A stretch of DNA of 64,000 nucleotides from an uncultured Ruminococcus sp. Lineage in GTDB: Bacteria > Bacillota > Clostridia > Oscillospirales > Ruminococcaceae. Positions 1 to 9,649 of this stretch are shown here, one piece after another (position 1 is the first letter of the stretch; every line of letters begins with the position of its first letter). The notes beneath the pieces are model-generated. The model was given only the letters and a program-made list of their open reading frames with translations, was not told where the DNA came from and ran no database searches. The translations under genes and the position numbers were made by a program. The stretch lies in contig NZ_CALDMP010000076.1 of NCBI RefSeq assembly GCF_937915125.1, forward strand, positions 7,052-71,051, written 5' to 3'.

Positions 1-1407
1 AAAGCTCTTGTCCTGTTCCGGCAGGGACATGGTATATCCCCCAGCCATACCACGGGGAATGATAGACACCTGGTGCACCTTATCCTGGTGGTCGCAGTAG
101 TACGTGCAGACAGCGTGACCTGCCTCGTGGAACGCCGTGAGACGCTTTTCCTTTTCCGTCACCTTGTGGGACTTCTTCTCCGGGCCGGCAATGACCTTAA
201 TGGTTGCCTCCTGGATTTCATCCATAGTAATTGCCTTTTTGTTCTTCCGTGCCGCCAGCAGGCAGGCTTCGTTGACCAGATTCTCCAGATCTGCACCCGT
301 AAAGCCCACAGTGGACTTTGCAATGGTAGTCAGATCCACGTCAGGGCCGACGCTCTTGGACTTTGTGTGTACTTTCAGAATGGCTTCACGCCCCTTGACA
401 TCGGGATAGCCTACCACGATCTGGCGGTCGAACCGTCCCGGACGCAACAGTGCCGGGTCGAGAATATCCCGGCGGTTGGTTGCCGCAATGACAATGACAT
501 TATCCTTTCCGGTGAAACCGTCCATCTCAACCAGCAGCTGGTTCAGAGTCTGTTCCCGTTCGTCATGTCCGCCGCCGATACCCGTACCACGGTGACGTCC
601 CACAGCGTCGATCTCGTCTATGAAGATGATGGACGGTGCATTCTTCTTCGCCTGTTCGAACAGGTCACGCACACGGGATGCACCTACGCCCACGAACATT
701 TCCACAAAATCCGAACCCGAAATGGAAAAGAACGGGCAGCCTGCTTCTCCGGCGACAGCTCGTGCCAGCAAGGTCTTACCGGTTCCGGGCGGTCCCATAA
801 GCAATACGCCCTTGGGGATTCTTGCGCCCAACTCCGCATATTTCCGGGGATTTTTCAAAAAGTCCACGATCTCTTCCAGCTCGTGCTTTTCCTCATCCGC
901 CCCGGCAACATCCGCAAAGGTTGCCTTCCGGGTGTTCATCTGATTCTTGATATTCGCCTTTCCGAATGTAGTGTACTTCCCGCCGCCGTTTGCCTGCCGC
1001 ATCATAAATGCAAACAGGATAATCATCAGAATCACAAGAATCACTGTGGGGATGATCGTCAGCAGCCAGGAAGTATCCTTGATCTTATAGAAATCCTCTT
1101 TCAGCGGTACTTCGTTTCTGGCGTTATACTTCTCCCGGTAATACTGGGTATCCTCCAGGAAAATCTGGACATTCGGCACTTCATATGCAATTTTCTCGTC
1201 ATTTTGCAGCACCATCTCCAACTCGCCGGACCCCAGATCCAGGGTATATTCCTTGACATCATAATCATCAAAATGCTGGATGATCTCAGAATATTCCGGT
1301 GTCTTGACGTTGCCCTTCAAATTCGGCAGCAAAAAGACCAGGGCTGCAATGAGCAGCAATACGATCACAAGATAAGTTCCGATGCCTCTGCCTCTCTTTG
1401 GTGTCAA
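1..1407 (-). CDS. ftsH: ATP-dependent zinc metalloprotease FtsH (3' end outside the window)
   Basis: Membrane-anchored AAA+ protease that extracts and degrades membrane and some cytosolic proteins. The 469 visible codons show an N-terminal membrane segment, a short extracytoplasmic stretch, a second membrane segment near residues 115-135, a Walker A motif (GPPGTGKT), Walker B (IIFIDEIDA), the second region of homology ([16 protein letters not shown]) and the zinc-binding HEAGH of the peptidase domain near the left edge. The C-terminus is cut off by the window. The start is a TTG at 1407-1405: it is preceded by GGAGTG at suitable spacing and every upstream in-frame codon runs into a TGA. It is the last visible gene of the rnjA-to-ftsH operon, 45 bp after hpt, an arrangement (tilS-hpt-ftsH) common in Firmicutes. 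Confidence 0.97.
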   Translation of the reverse strand, partial: MTPKRGRGIGTYLVIVLLLIAALVFLLPNLKGNVKTPEYSEIIQHFDDYDVKEYTLDLGSGELEMVLQNDEKIAYEVPNVQIFLEDTQYYREKYNARNEVPLKEDFYKIKDTSWLLTIIPTVILVILMIILFAFMMRQANGGGKYTTFGKANIKNQMNTRKATFADVAGADEEKHELEEIVDFLKNPRKYAELGARIPKGVLLMGPPGTGKTLLARAVAGEAGCPFFSISGSDFVEMFVGVGASRVRDLFEQAKKNAPSIIFIDEIDAVGRHRGTGIGGGHDEREQTLNQLLVEMDGFTGKDNVIVIAATNRRDILDPALLRPGRFDRQIVVGYPDVKGREAILKVHTKSKSVGPDVDLTTIAKSTVGFTGADLENLVNEACLLAARKNKKAITMDEIQEATIKVIAGPEKKSHKVTEKEKRLTAFHEAGHAVCTYYCDHQDKVHQVSIIPRGMAGGYTMSLPEQDKSF

Positions 1408-1452
1408 ATCACATTCACTCCATTCTGTTTCGGCGATCTCTGCGCCTTTTTC

Positions 1453-2007
1453 TCAATGCTTTTGTTGTTCGTCAGAATTTCTATAAATCCCGATGTACGG
1501 CAAATTGCGGTAAAGTCCTGCATGATCTAGTCCATATCCCACCACAAAAGCGTCGGGAATGGAAAAGCCCCGGTATGCCAGCGGTACTTCAAATAGCCGC
1601 CGTTCCGGTTTGTCCAGCAGCGTACACACCGCCAGGGAAGCTGGCTTCTGGGTTTCCATCGCCGGGAGCACTGCATGAAGCGTCGTGCCCGTGTCCAGGA
1701 TATCCTCCACCAGCACCACATGTCGTCCCACCAGAGACTGGGACAGCGGTACTTCAAACTGTACCTGACCGGAAGTGACTGTTCCGTCTCCATAGCTGGA
1801 CGCACGCATGAAGTCCAGTTCCAGAGGAATCGGCACTGCCCGAACCAGATCGGCAAAAAAGATGCTGGAGCCTTTCAGCAGGCACACAAACAGTGGCTTT
1901 TTGTCCGCATAATCTGCCGCCAGCTGTGCGCCCAGTTCCTGCACACGTGTCTGTATCTGCGCTTGCGTCAGCAGCACTTGTACAATGTTTGCTTCCAGCT
2001 CAGACAT
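1453..2007 (-). CDS. hpt: Hypoxanthine phosphoribosyltransferase
   Basis: Cytosolic purine salvage enzyme converting hypoxanthine (and guanine) plus PRPP to IMP/GMP. The 184-residue product has the usual length for the family and carries the PRPP-binding loop VLVEDILDTGTTL at about residues 97-109, plus the N-terminal LLKGSSIFFADL segment typical of bacterial Hpt. The ATG at 2007 follows an AAGGAG ribosome binding site. Its start overlaps the end of tilS by 8 bp, implying translational coupling, and ftsH follows 45 bp later; tilS-hpt-ftsH is a conserved Firmicute order. Confidence 0.96.
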   Translation of the reverse strand: MSELEANIVQVLLTQAQIQTRVQELGAQLAADYADKKPLFVCLLKGSSIFFADLVRAVPIPLELDFMRASSYGDGTVTSGQVQFEVPLSQSLVGRHVVLVEDILDTGTTLHAVLPAMETQKPASLAVCTLLDKPERRLFEVPLAYRGFSIPDAFVVGYGLDHAGLYRNLPYIGIYRNSDEQQKH

Positions 2008-3358
2008 TTTTTTGCTCCTTTCTGATTTCTATGACCAGGAACCGCCGTGTGTTCTCATGGGGAACCACACGGTCAGCCGCACCGATATATTCCGCAAATA
2101 CGATTCCATCGTCATCTGCCAGAATATGCAGGGTCTTCCGGCGTCCTTGAGGCACCTGTGCCTGAATGACTTTTTTCAGGGACGAGGTGAAATCTCTGCC
2201 AGGCAGACAAATCCGTTCGCCGGGCTGCCGCAGACGCAGGAAGATGTTACCCTTTATTTTATCATAATCCAGGCAACTATTTGCAAATTTTTCGTGAACA
2301 TTTTCTTCTTTCCCATGATTTTCTGCTTCCATCAGGGATGCATACAGGATAAAGCCCGGAAAAATCTGATTTTCTCCCAATTTCAGCGGTACTTTTTCTC
2401 CCAGGGGTTCCGGCGGCGCTGTTTCTATCCAAAGGGTGCCCGGTTTTGCCGCCGCATAAACACGCCGGGACAAGTTCCACCTGCCCCCATACACCGCCAA
2501 TGCCATGAGACGCTCCAGCAGAGCCGCATCATAGGAAAGCCCGTGTTCCTCCAGCAGCATTGCCAGACAGCGCATTTGCAGCGCTGGATGCATCTGCTCC
2601 AGATGTTCCAACGTGTCTGCACTGGTATGGCATTGTGCATATGCCGCCTTTGCCTGCTGTGTCATGTAGTCATCCTCCCGGCACAGACCGGCAATGGTAT
2701 GGGCTGCGGTGCGTTCCACAGAAGGGTTGAGTTGTTTCAGCTCCGGCACAATCCTGTGACGAATCCGGTTGCGTGTGTACAGATCTGTCAGATTGGTACT
2801 GTCTGTCACATATGCCTGCCCCAGCTCTGCCAGATATGCCTCCACTTGTTCCCTGGTCACTGTCAAAAGCGGTCGAAGTATTCTGCCGTTTTTGGGCGGA
2901 ATGGCTGTCAGTCCATGGAGACTGCTGCCTCGGATCAGGCGGTGCAGCAGGGTCTCCAGATTATCCGAAGCTGTGTGCGCCGTGGCGATCCAGTCCGCCT
3001 GCACCTGTGCAAATACCGCATAGCGGCACTGCCGGGCGGCAAGCTCTGTGGAAAGGTGTTCCTGCCGGGCACGTGTTTCCACATCCACAGTGTATTCCTC
3101 CAGAGACACCCCCAGCGATGCACAGAGTTGTTCGCAAAACTGCCGATCCCGGTCGCTTTCTGTTCCGCGGAGCTGGTGATCCACATGCACTGCCGTCACG
3201 GAAATCCCCAACTCCTCCTGCAATTCCAGCAAACACCGAAGCAGACAGACGCTGTCCGCACCGCCGGAAAGAGCACAACAGACCGTATCTCCTGGCTGTA
3301 CGCAATCCAGTCCCCGGAATTGCGCCAGCACCTGCCGGGGCAGGGACTCAGCCTTCAT
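2000..3358 (-). CDS. tilS: tRNA(Ile)-lysidine synthetase
   Basis: Modifies cytidine 34 of the CAU-anticodon tRNA-Ile to lysidine using ATP and lysine, which is essential for AUA decoding. The PP-loop motif SGGADS lies at about residues 27-32 of the chosen product, followed by the family region with HVDHQLRG and a TilS C-terminal domain containing LPGRDFTSSLKKVIQ and a final region near the stop. The frame is open upstream to 3598, but that extension lies inside dnaB; the ATG at 3358, which overlaps the dnaB stop by 11 bp, starts a 452-residue protein beginning right before the PP-loop. The end overlaps hpt by 8 bp. Confidence 0.95.
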   Translation of the reverse strand: MKAESLPRQVLAQFRGLDCVQPGDTVCCALSGGADSVCLLRCLLELQEELGISVTAVHVDHQLRGTESDRDRQFCEQLCASLGVSLEEYTVDVETRARQEHLSTELAARQCRYAVFAQVQADWIATAHTASDNLETLLHRLIRGSSLHGLTAIPPKNGRILRPLLTVTREQVEAYLAELGQAYVTDSTNLTDLYTRNRIRHRIVPELKQLNPSVERTAAHTIAGLCREDDYMTQQAKAAYAQCHTSADTLEHLEQMHPALQMRCLAMLLEEHGLSYDAALLERLMALAVYGGRWNLSRRVYAAAKPGTLWIETAPPEPLGEKVPLKLGENQIFPGFILYASLMEAENHGKEENVHEKFANSCLDYDKIKGNIFLRLRQPGERICLPGRDFTSSLKKVIQAQVPQGRRKTLHILADDDGIVFAEYIGAADRVVPHENTRRFLVIEIRKEQKNV

Positions 3359-4691
3359 TGCGCATCTCCGCATTGGAGAAGCGAGTAAACTGACCATCCC
3401 ATACCAGTTGAATGGTGCCTGTCTCGCCATGACGATTCTTTGCCACAATGCACTCGGACACATTGGGGGTAGGGCTTTCCTTATTATAATAGGCGTCACG
3501 ATAGAGGAACATGACAATATCCGCATCCTGTTCGATAGAACCGGATTCACGCAGGTCGGACAGCATAGGCCGCTTGTCGGTACGGCTCTCAGGACCACGG
3601 GACAGCTGCGACAGTACGATGACCGGAATATCCAGTTCTTTCGCCATGATTTTCAGCTGACGGGTAATTTCCGAGATGACAAGCACACGGTTATCCGTTT
3701 TTAGGGTAGAGCCCATAAGCTGGAGATAGTCAATGACAACCAAACCGAGATTTTTCATCCGGCGAAGCTTTGCCTTGATCTGCTGTACTGTCACGCTTGC
3801 CGTGTCGTCAATGAACATAGGCAGACCGCTGAGCACGCCGGCGCTTGTGGCAAGCCGCACCCAGTCCTCGTTGGTGAGAAAGCCGTTTCGCAGCTTGTTG
3901 GAATCCACCAATGCTTCCGTAGAGAGCATACGGGTTGCAAGCTGTTCCTTGGACATTTCCAAAGAGAACACTGCCACTTCCTTATCCCCCCGGCGTGCCA
4001 CATTGGTGGCAATATTCAGGGCGAAAGAGGTTTTACCCATACCCGGACGGGCTGCGATCAGGATGAGGTCGGATTTGTTCAGACCGGAAGTCACTGTGTC
4101 CAGATATTTGAATCCGGTCTTTGCACCCAGATATTTTTCCTTATCGGGGCCGGAGATCTTGCCGATGCGGTCGTAGGCTTCGCAGATGGCATCGCCGATT
4201 TTCACCAGTCCCTGGACATCCCTGCCCTGACGAATGTCAAAAATACGCTGTTCCGCAGCATCCATCAGAGTCTGGGCATTCTGTTCCCCGGACTGGATCT
4301 CCTGCAAAATGCCCCTTGCTGCAAAGGCAAGGCATCGGATGTAATATTTCTCTGCCACAATGTGGCAATAGCTTTCAATATTAGATGTAGACGGCACAAT
4401 ATTGATGAGCGCCGCCAGATAGGTTCTGCCCTCTGCTGCCGTCTCAAACACGCCCTGTTCCACAGCGGCGTTGAGTACGGTAATGACATCGGCTTTTTCC
4501 CCGGATGTGAACATCTGCATAATGATCTGGAACAGCGTCCGGTGCTGTTCATTGAAAAAGCTTTCCGGGCGGATGGTTTCCAGCACCACCGGCAGCACGG
4601 CGGAATCAATCAGAATTGCGCCGAGAATGGTCTGTTCTGCCTCCAGACTATAGGGCAGCTCGGCATTTTCGTTAGGCGTATATTCTGCCAT
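3348..4691 (-). CDS. dnaB: Replicative DNA helicase DnaB
   Basis: Hexameric 5'-3' helicase that unwinds DNA at the replication fork and recruits primase. The 447-residue product is the usual size. It has an N-terminal DnaB domain starting LPYSLEAEQTILGAIL, and a RecA-like C-terminal domain with Walker A ARPGMGKTSFALN near residue 214, Walker B VVIDYLQLM and the conserved segment SDLRESGSIEQDADIV. No intein is present. It lies between rplI and tilS, a standard Firmicute neighbourhood, and its last codons overlap the tilS start. Confidence 0.98.
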   Translation of the reverse strand: MAEYTPNENAELPYSLEAEQTILGAILIDSAVLPVVLETIRPESFFNEQHRTLFQIIMQMFTSGEKADVITVLNAAVEQGVFETAAEGRTYLAALINIVPSTSNIESYCHIVAEKYYIRCLAFAARGILQEIQSGEQNAQTLMDAAEQRIFDIRQGRDVQGLVKIGDAICEAYDRIGKISGPDKEKYLGAKTGFKYLDTVTSGLNKSDLILIAARPGMGKTSFALNIATNVARRGDKEVAVFSLEMSKEQLATRMLSTEALVDSNKLRNGFLTNEDWVRLATSAGVLSGLPMFIDDTASVTVQQIKAKLRRMKNLGLVVIDYLQLMGSTLKTDNRVLVISEITRQLKIMAKELDIPVIVLSQLSRGPESRTDKRPMLSDLRESGSIEQDADIVMFLYRDAYYNKESPTPNVSECIVAKNRHGETGTIQLVWDGQFTRFSNAEMRNEG

Positions 4692-4732
4692 AACATAACC
4701 TCCTTTTCTATCGCCGCAGGCGGCGAAGAATA

Positions 4733-4767
4733 ACGAATGCGGGACGCAACCACGACCCGCATTCCAC
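4733..4767 (-). other. Stem-loop between rplI and dnaB
   Basis: The 94-bp gap between rplI and dnaB contains a 9-bp perfect inverted repeat (GAATGCGGG / CCCGCATTC) with a 13-nt loop. On the transcribed minus strand it is followed by GTTATTC rather than a T-run, so it does not look like an intrinsic terminator; an mRNA processing or stability element within the operon is possible. A second small GC-rich hairpin (CGCCGCAGGCGGCG) lies just downstream in the same gap. Confidence 0.4.
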
Positions 4768-4785
4768 CCATTTCAAAGAGATTTC

Positions 4786-5232
4786 TTATCCCTCGACAAC
4801 TTCCACTGTCACCTTTGCCGTAATGCCGGCATACAGGCGAATCTCCGCCTCATAGGTGCCGAAATTCTTGATATCCGACTTCAGGCTGATCTTCTTCTTG
4901 TCGATCTTGCACTGATACTGAGCTTCGATGCACTCAGCGATCTGTGCCGCAGTCACTGCGCCAAACAGTCTGCCGCCGTTTCCTGCTTTTGCCACAGCCT
5001 TTACAGTCTTGCCGTTCAGCTTATCTGCTGTCTCCTGGGCATTCTGCTTTTCCACATCAATTTTGTGCGCCGCAGAGGACTGCTTTCCCGCCAGTTCCGA
5101 CAGATTCTTCGCCGTTGCTTCTACAGCAAGTCCCTTTTTCAGCAGCATGTTCCGTGCATAGCCGTCAGAAACATTCTTGACCTCGCCCTTTTTGCCGGAG
5201 CCTTTCACGTCCTGTGTAAAAATAACCTTCAT
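4786..5232 (-). CDS. rplI: 50S ribosomal protein L9
   Basis: Large-subunit ribosomal protein binding 23S rRNA near the L1 stalk. The 148-residue product shows the L9 N-terminal signature [18 protein letters not shown]...[13 protein letters not shown] and an elongated alpha-helical middle region followed by the C-terminal domain. An in-frame ATG three codons upstream (5241) overlaps the Shine-Dalgarno sequence AAAGGATG, so the ATG at 5232 is chosen. It lies between gdpP (39 bp upstream) and dnaB. Confidence 0.97.
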   Translation of the reverse strand: MKVIFTQDVKGSGKKGEVKNVSDGYARNMLLKKGLAVEATAKNLSELAGKQSSAAHKIDVEKQNAQETADKLNGKTVKAVAKAGNGGRLFGAVTAAQIAECIEAQYQCKIDKKKISLKSDIKNFGTYEAEIRLYAGITAKVTVEVVEG

Positions 5233-5271
5233 TGCAATCATCCTTTCTATAGAAACACGAAATTCTCATGC

Positions 5272-7239
5272 CTAATCCTTCTTCATTTCCTGAGCTTCCA
5301 GAATCATCAGCAGCTGTTCCTTTGCCTCCTGAATGGTACAGTTCGGCAGCTGTGCCGCCGCCATGGTCTGGTGACCGCCGCCGCCCAGCTGTTCCATGAT
5401 CACCTGGACATTGACATTGCCCATAGACCGTGCGGAAATGCTCACGCCGTGTTCCTCCAGATACAGCACAAAGGATGCCTCCACCCCCTGAATGCTCAGC
5501 AGTTCGTCTGCCGCCTGCGACGCTATGACACGCGTGTCCTGCCCCTGCATTTTCACCACGGAAATGGCATTGTTGCGGTACAACTCCGCATGGGAGACGA
5601 TCTGCGACCGCATGGAGTAGGTGGAAATGGTATTGGAAAACAGGGTTTTCACCTGAATGGTATCCGCACCGATCTTCCGCAGATATGCCGCCGCTTCAAA
5701 GGTACGCACACCGGTGCGCATGACAAAATTTTTCGTATCCAGCATAATACCAGCCAGAAGCGCATCGGCATATGCCGCCGAAATTTCTGTATCCAACCGG
5801 AAATACTGTATGATCTCCGTCACCATCTCCGACGCCGACGAAGCATAGGGCTCGTGGTGGAAAATCACCGCATTTTCGATGAAATTGACGTTTTTCCGGT
5901 GATGGTCGATGACCACCACATACCGTGCCGCATGGTACAAGTCCAGACTTTCCAGAATGTCCTTGTTGTGGGTATCCACCACAATGAGCAGACTGTTTTC
6001 TGACACCTGCGCCAGGGCATCCATGGGTTCGATGAAACAGGGGCTGTCGCTGCACTGCTTCATCCGCTGAATCAGCTGGGTGGCAAGACAGCTCTGCTGG
6101 TGTACTACCACATACGCCGGCTTCTGCATAAGCCGCACTGCCCCGGCAAGTCCACACGCCGAACCAATGGAGTCCAGATCGCCGAAACGGTGTCCCATGA
6201 GAAACACCTGATCGGAATTCTCTATGAGTTCCTGAAGCGCCAGGGCAATAGAACGAATCTTAGTCTTGGACTTCTTCTCCACGCCCTTGGATGCACCGCC
6301 GAAGAAACAGAAGCCGTTTTCCGTCTTGACTGCCGCCTGGTCGCCGCCACGCCCCAGTGCCATATCCAGAGACTGCCGGGCAAATTTTTCACTCTCCGCC
6401 AGAGAAGCAGCCCCATCACCTACACCAATGGAAAAGGTAATATGCATCCGGTCGTTGACCCGGATCTGCCGTGCCTCATCCAGCACATGAAAGCGGTTGT
6501 TCATGATCTCATGCAAATGCCGGGACTCCATGACCGCATAGAACAGATCGTTCTCCACCTTGCGGATGATACCGTCTGTGCCCTGCATGAAGTTTTCCAG
6601 TACACGCTCCACCTCAGCAGAGACCTGCGCCTTTTCGCTCTCCCTGGCATATTGCAGCAAATCGTCATAGCTGTCGATGACCAGCAGCATGACACAGGGT
6701 CTGGAATTGGTATTTTCATTTTGCAGCCGCAGAATATCGGTAATTTCCAGAAACTGCACCGCAATGAATTCCTGCTGATTCTGCACACTGGGAACGGCGT
6801 GCACCCGATAACTCAGACCGTTGTGCTCCATGAGCAGATCCCGGTTCTGACCCAGTGCCGCCAGATTCAGGTGGATCACCTCCTGCACCGACCGTCCCAG
6901 AACAGAACGATTGGGCGCAAAGCGGCTGCGGAACATATCATTGCACCAGACAATTTCCCCGCTGTGGGATGTCAGCGCCACCGGCACGCCCAGACTCTGG
7001 AGCGCTGCCATGCCGGCGCCTTCGATCTTTCCACGGACAGCCATGGTATGCTGTCGTTCTGCACGGCGCAGCCAGAACCACTCCGCACAGAGCAAAATAC
7101 CGAGCAGCAGGATCACCAGAAACTGAATCGCCAGCCACCGCTGGGGTATCTTTCCCAGCACCGCAAAAAGAAGCGGCACCAGAACGCTGATGAACCACAG
7201 AATCCCTGTGGCGATGAGCACCCCATATTTTCGTTTCAT
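5272..7239 (-). CDS. gdpP: Cyclic-di-AMP phosphodiesterase GdpP (DHH family)
   Basis: Membrane-bound enzyme that hydrolyses c-di-AMP, the second messenger controlling potassium uptake and cell wall homeostasis. The 655-residue protein has two N-terminal membrane helices (about residues 7-57), a PAS-like domain (about 75-170), a degenerate GGDEF domain (about 175-310) and a DHH/DHHA1 phosphoesterase module. In the latter, MGHRFGDLDSIGSA, the VIDHHRK DHH motif and the GGGGHQTMAAA loop of DHHA1 are intact, so it should be active. It starts 18 bp after rnjA and precedes rplI; gdpP-rplI-dnaB is a conserved order. Confidence 0.95.
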   Translation of the reverse strand: MKRKYGVLIATGILWFISVLVPLLFAVLGKIPQRWLAIQFLVILLLGILLCAEWFWLRRAERQHTMAVRGKIEGAGMAALQSLGVPVALTSHSGEIVWCNDMFRSRFAPNRSVLGRSVQEVIHLNLAALGQNRDLLMEHNGLSYRVHAVPSVQNQQEFIAVQFLEITDILRLQNENTNSRPCVMLLVIDSYDDLLQYARESEKAQVSAEVERVLENFMQGTDGIIRKVENDLFYAVMESRHLHEIMNNRFHVLDEARQIRVNDRMHITFSIGVGDGAASLAESEKFARQSLDMALGRGGDQAAVKTENGFCFFGGASKGVEKKSKTKIRSIALALQELIENSDQVFLMGHRFGDLDSIGSACGLAGAVRLMQKPAYVVVHQQSCLATQLIQRMKQCSDSPCFIEPMDALAQVSENSLLIVVDTHNKDILESLDLYHAARYVVVIDHHRKNVNFIENAVIFHHEPYASSASEMVTEIIQYFRLDTEISAAYADALLAGIMLDTKNFVMRTGVRTFEAAAYLRKIGADTIQVKTLFSNTISTYSMRSQIVSHAELYRNNAISVVKMQGQDTRVIASQAADELLSIQGVEASFVLYLEEHGVSISARSMGNVNVQVIMEQLGGGGHQTMAAAQLPNCTIQEAKEQLLMILEAQEMKKD

Positions 7240-7257
7240 GCTGCATTCTCCTTGGCG

Positions 7258-9096
7258 TTATACTTCCATAATGATGGGCAGGATCATGGGGCTGCGCTTT
7301 GTCTTTTCGTAGATAAAGTCAGACAGAACGTCACGCAGCTTTGTTTTCAGCGTACCCCATTCCTTCAGATCGTGGGCACTGCATCCGTCCAGCACCTTTA
7401 TCATCACACGGCGAGCCTCGTCCATAAGCTCTTCCGATTCCCGGACATAGACAAATCCGCGGGAAATGATATCCGGACCGGCGACCAGAGTATTGGACAT
7501 GCGCTCAATACCAATGACCACAATAATGAGACCATCCTGTGCCAGATGCTTTCTGTCACGGAGCACGATGGAGCCCACATCGCCTACGCCCAGACCGTCT
7601 ACCATAACACGGCCTGCGGGCACCTGGGATACCACACGCATGGTCTGACCGTCTGTTTCAATCACATCACCGATACTGGAGATCAGGATGCGCTCCTCCG
7701 GCATTCCCATGGATTTCGCAATTTCCGCATGCTTCACCAGATGCTTGTACTCACCGTGCACCGGAATGAAGAACTTGGGCTTTGTCAGTGCCTGAATGAG
7801 TTTCAGTTCCTCCTGACAGGCGTGACCGGAGACATGCACCTCGTACATGGACTCATAGATCACCTCTGCACCGGATTTCATCAGTTCGTTGACCACACGG
7901 GTCACATATTTTTCGTTGCCCGGAATGGGCTTTGCCGAAATAATAATAAAGTCGTTGGGGGTAATAGACACCTTTTTGTGGCTGTTCATCGCCATTCGTG
8001 TCAGTGCCGACAGGGGTTCGCCCTGGCTTCCCGTTGTCACAAGAACGATCTTCTCGTCAGGATAACGGCTCATTTCGTCGATATCGATAATCATACCCTT
8101 GGGTACTGTCAGATAGCCCAATTCTGTGGCTGTTTCAATGACATGGATCATACTGCGCCCGAACACGGCAATTTTTCTGTCGTACCGCTGTGCCTGGTCA
8201 ATGATCTGCTGTACACGGTGCACATTGGACGAGAATGTGGCAATGATGATACGCCGTCCCTCGGCACGCTTGAACAGCTTTTCAAAGGAGCCGCCCACAG
8301 TGCGCTCGGAGCAAGTAAATCCTGTCCGTTCCGCGTTGGTGGAATCTGCCATAAGCGCCAGAACGCCACGGCTGCCCAGCTCGCCGAAGCGTGCCAGGTC
8401 GATGATCTCATCGTCAATGGGAGAAAAGTCCACCTTGAAGTCCCCGGTATGCACAATGATGCCTGCCGGGGTGTGGATCGCCATACCCACTGCGCCGGGG
8501 ATAGAATGGTTCACCTTGATGAATTCCACTGCCATACAGCCCATTTTCACGGTTTTCCGGGGTTCTACCTCAATGAGCTTCGCCTGCTTGAGAAGTCCGT
8601 GTTCTTCCAGCTTGCCCCGAATGAGTCCCAGAGTCATGCGTGTGCCGTAAATGGGCACGTTGATTTTTTTCAGAAGATATGCCAGACCGCCGATATGGTC
8701 CTCGTGGCCGTGGGTAATGACAATACCCCGGATGCGGTCCTTGTTGCCCTCCACATAGGTGAAATCCGGGATGACAATATCAACACCCGGCATGTCCATA
8801 TCCGGAAACGCCAGTCCGCAGTCCAGAATGAACATATCATTGCTGCACTCGAACACAGTCATATTCTTTCCGATCTCGTTCAGACCGCCCAGGGGAATGA
8901 TCCGTACTGGTGTACGCTTCTGTTCCCGTTTCGGTGCTCTTGTCTGCTGTGCTGCACCGCTGCGGCTGCCATTGCTGCGGTGGCTGCCAGAGGGTTTCCG
9001 TTCTCCGCCCTGCTGACGCGGTCTGGCGCCATAGTTTCTCTTTCTCGTCTGTGAACCGCTGCGTGGTTCACGTACCTGTTCTTTTTCTGTAGCCAA
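7258..9096 (-). CDS. rnj: Ribonuclease J with basic N-terminal extension
   Basis: Metallo-beta-lactamase/beta-CASP ribonuclease with 5'-3' exo- and endonuclease activity, central to mRNA decay and rRNA maturation in Firmicutes. The catalytic core begins VRIIPLGGLNEIGKN at about residue 63, has the HGHEDHIGG zinc motif, the conserved HTGDFKVD and the beta-CASP motifs (for example the ADSTNAERTG and SGHA segments). The 612-residue product is about 60 residues longer than typical RNase J because of an Arg/Ser/Gly/Gln-rich basic N-terminus that might bind RNA. The start is a TTG at 9096 with GAGGA seven bases upstream. It heads the operon with gdpP, rplI, dnaB, tilS, hpt and ftsH. The symbol rnjA or rnjB cannot be decided. 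Confidence 0.94.
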   Translation of the reverse strand: MATEKEQVREPRSGSQTRKRNYGARPRQQGGERKPSGSHRSNGSRSGAAQQTRAPKREQKRTPVRIIPLGGLNEIGKNMTVFECSNDMFILDCGLAFPDMDMPGVDIVIPDFTYVEGNKDRIRGIVITHGHEDHIGGLAYLLKKINVPIYGTRMTLGLIRGKLEEHGLLKQAKLIEVEPRKTVKMGCMAVEFIKVNHSIPGAVGMAIHTPAGIIVHTGDFKVDFSPIDDEIIDLARFGELGSRGVLALMADSTNAERTGFTCSERTVGGSFEKLFKRAEGRRIIIATFSSNVHRVQQIIDQAQRYDRKIAVFGRSMIHVIETATELGYLTVPKGMIIDIDEMSRYPDEKIVLVTTGSQGEPLSALTRMAMNSHKKVSITPNDFIIISAKPIPGNEKYVTRVVNELMKSGAEVIYESMYEVHVSGHACQEELKLIQALTKPKFFIPVHGEYKHLVKHAEIAKSMGMPEERILISSIGDVIETDGQTMRVVSQVPAGRVMVDGLGVGDVGSIVLRDRKHLAQDGLIIVVIGIERMSNTLVAGPDIISRGFVYVRESEELMDEARRVMIKVLDGCSAHDLKEWGTLKTKLRDVLSDFIYEKTKRSPMILPIIMEV

Positions 9097-9584
9097 TCAA
9101 GTATCCTCGCTTTCTTCCGATGGGCGATGGCAGTGTCAATTTGCAGCATTTCCTACGAATCCCCCGTGAAAAATCTTAACGCTGTTCCAGTCAGGGATTC
9201 GTATTCAAATTTAACAAGGTTCGTGCATTGTTTCGTCGTTCTGCAATTCCGTGCTTTTTCGTGCAGCATTCCCAAGCTTCCGGTCATTCACGCCGGATTT
9301 GCATCGTTCCATTCTCTTCGGGAACAGCCATTCTGCACAGCACATCCTGTACACATCGCCCTGGATTTCACCGGGTTTTGCCATATCACGCAAGAATACA
9401 GCTTTCCCGTATGTATATATGTATAAATATGATAAATATAAAATACGGCCTACCGGCAATAAAACGTCCGCACAGCAGGCAGCATTCTCATCCAATCAGT
9501 TGTAATACAGAAGTAGTCCCCGCCCTCTAAAAAACGCGGTCTGTTTCTGCAATTTCGTTTTCACGTACAGCAATACATAGTTTT
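9097..9584 (-). other. Long untranslated leader of the rnj operon
   Basis: About 480 nt separate the consensus promoter at 9585-9613 from the rnj start. I see no convincing coding region: the longest minus-strand frame (9495-9211, 94 codons) has no ribosome binding site and an atypical composition. The stretch 9410-9440 is very AT-rich. I recognise no known riboswitch. Such a leader could fold and serve in regulation, for example by autocontrol of the ribonuclease, but that is inference. Confidence 0.45.
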
Positions 9585-9613
9585 ATTATACGATTTCCCG
9601 GATTCAATGTCAA
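9585..9613 (-). promoter_or_regulatory. Sigma-A-type promoter of the rnj-ftsH operon
   Basis: On the minus strand TTGACA (9613-9608) and TATAAT (9590-9585) are separated by exactly 17 bp, a perfect housekeeping consensus. It lies about 40 bp after the end of the symporter gene and about 490 bp before rnj. Confidence 0.8.
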
Positions 9614-9649
9614 TGGAATTTGAGAAAAATTTGCTTTTTGGACAATTAT

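Noticed and set aside
73..1530. A 485-codon plus-strand frame opposite ftsH
   Set aside because: The minus strand encodes ftsH with intact AAA and HEAGH motifs; the antisense frame shows low-complexity His/Cys-rich translation only.
4733..4767. Intrinsic terminator between rplI and dnaB
   Set aside because: The stem has no T-run on the transcribed strand.
6100..9054. A 984-codon open frame on the plus strand
   Set aside because: It is antisense to gdpP and rnj, both of which have complete families of motifs; the antisense translation has no recognisable domain and no ribosome binding site.
9211..9495. Possible 94-residue protein in the rnj leader
   Set aside because: No ribosome binding site, odd composition and no support from codon use; treated as untranslated leader.
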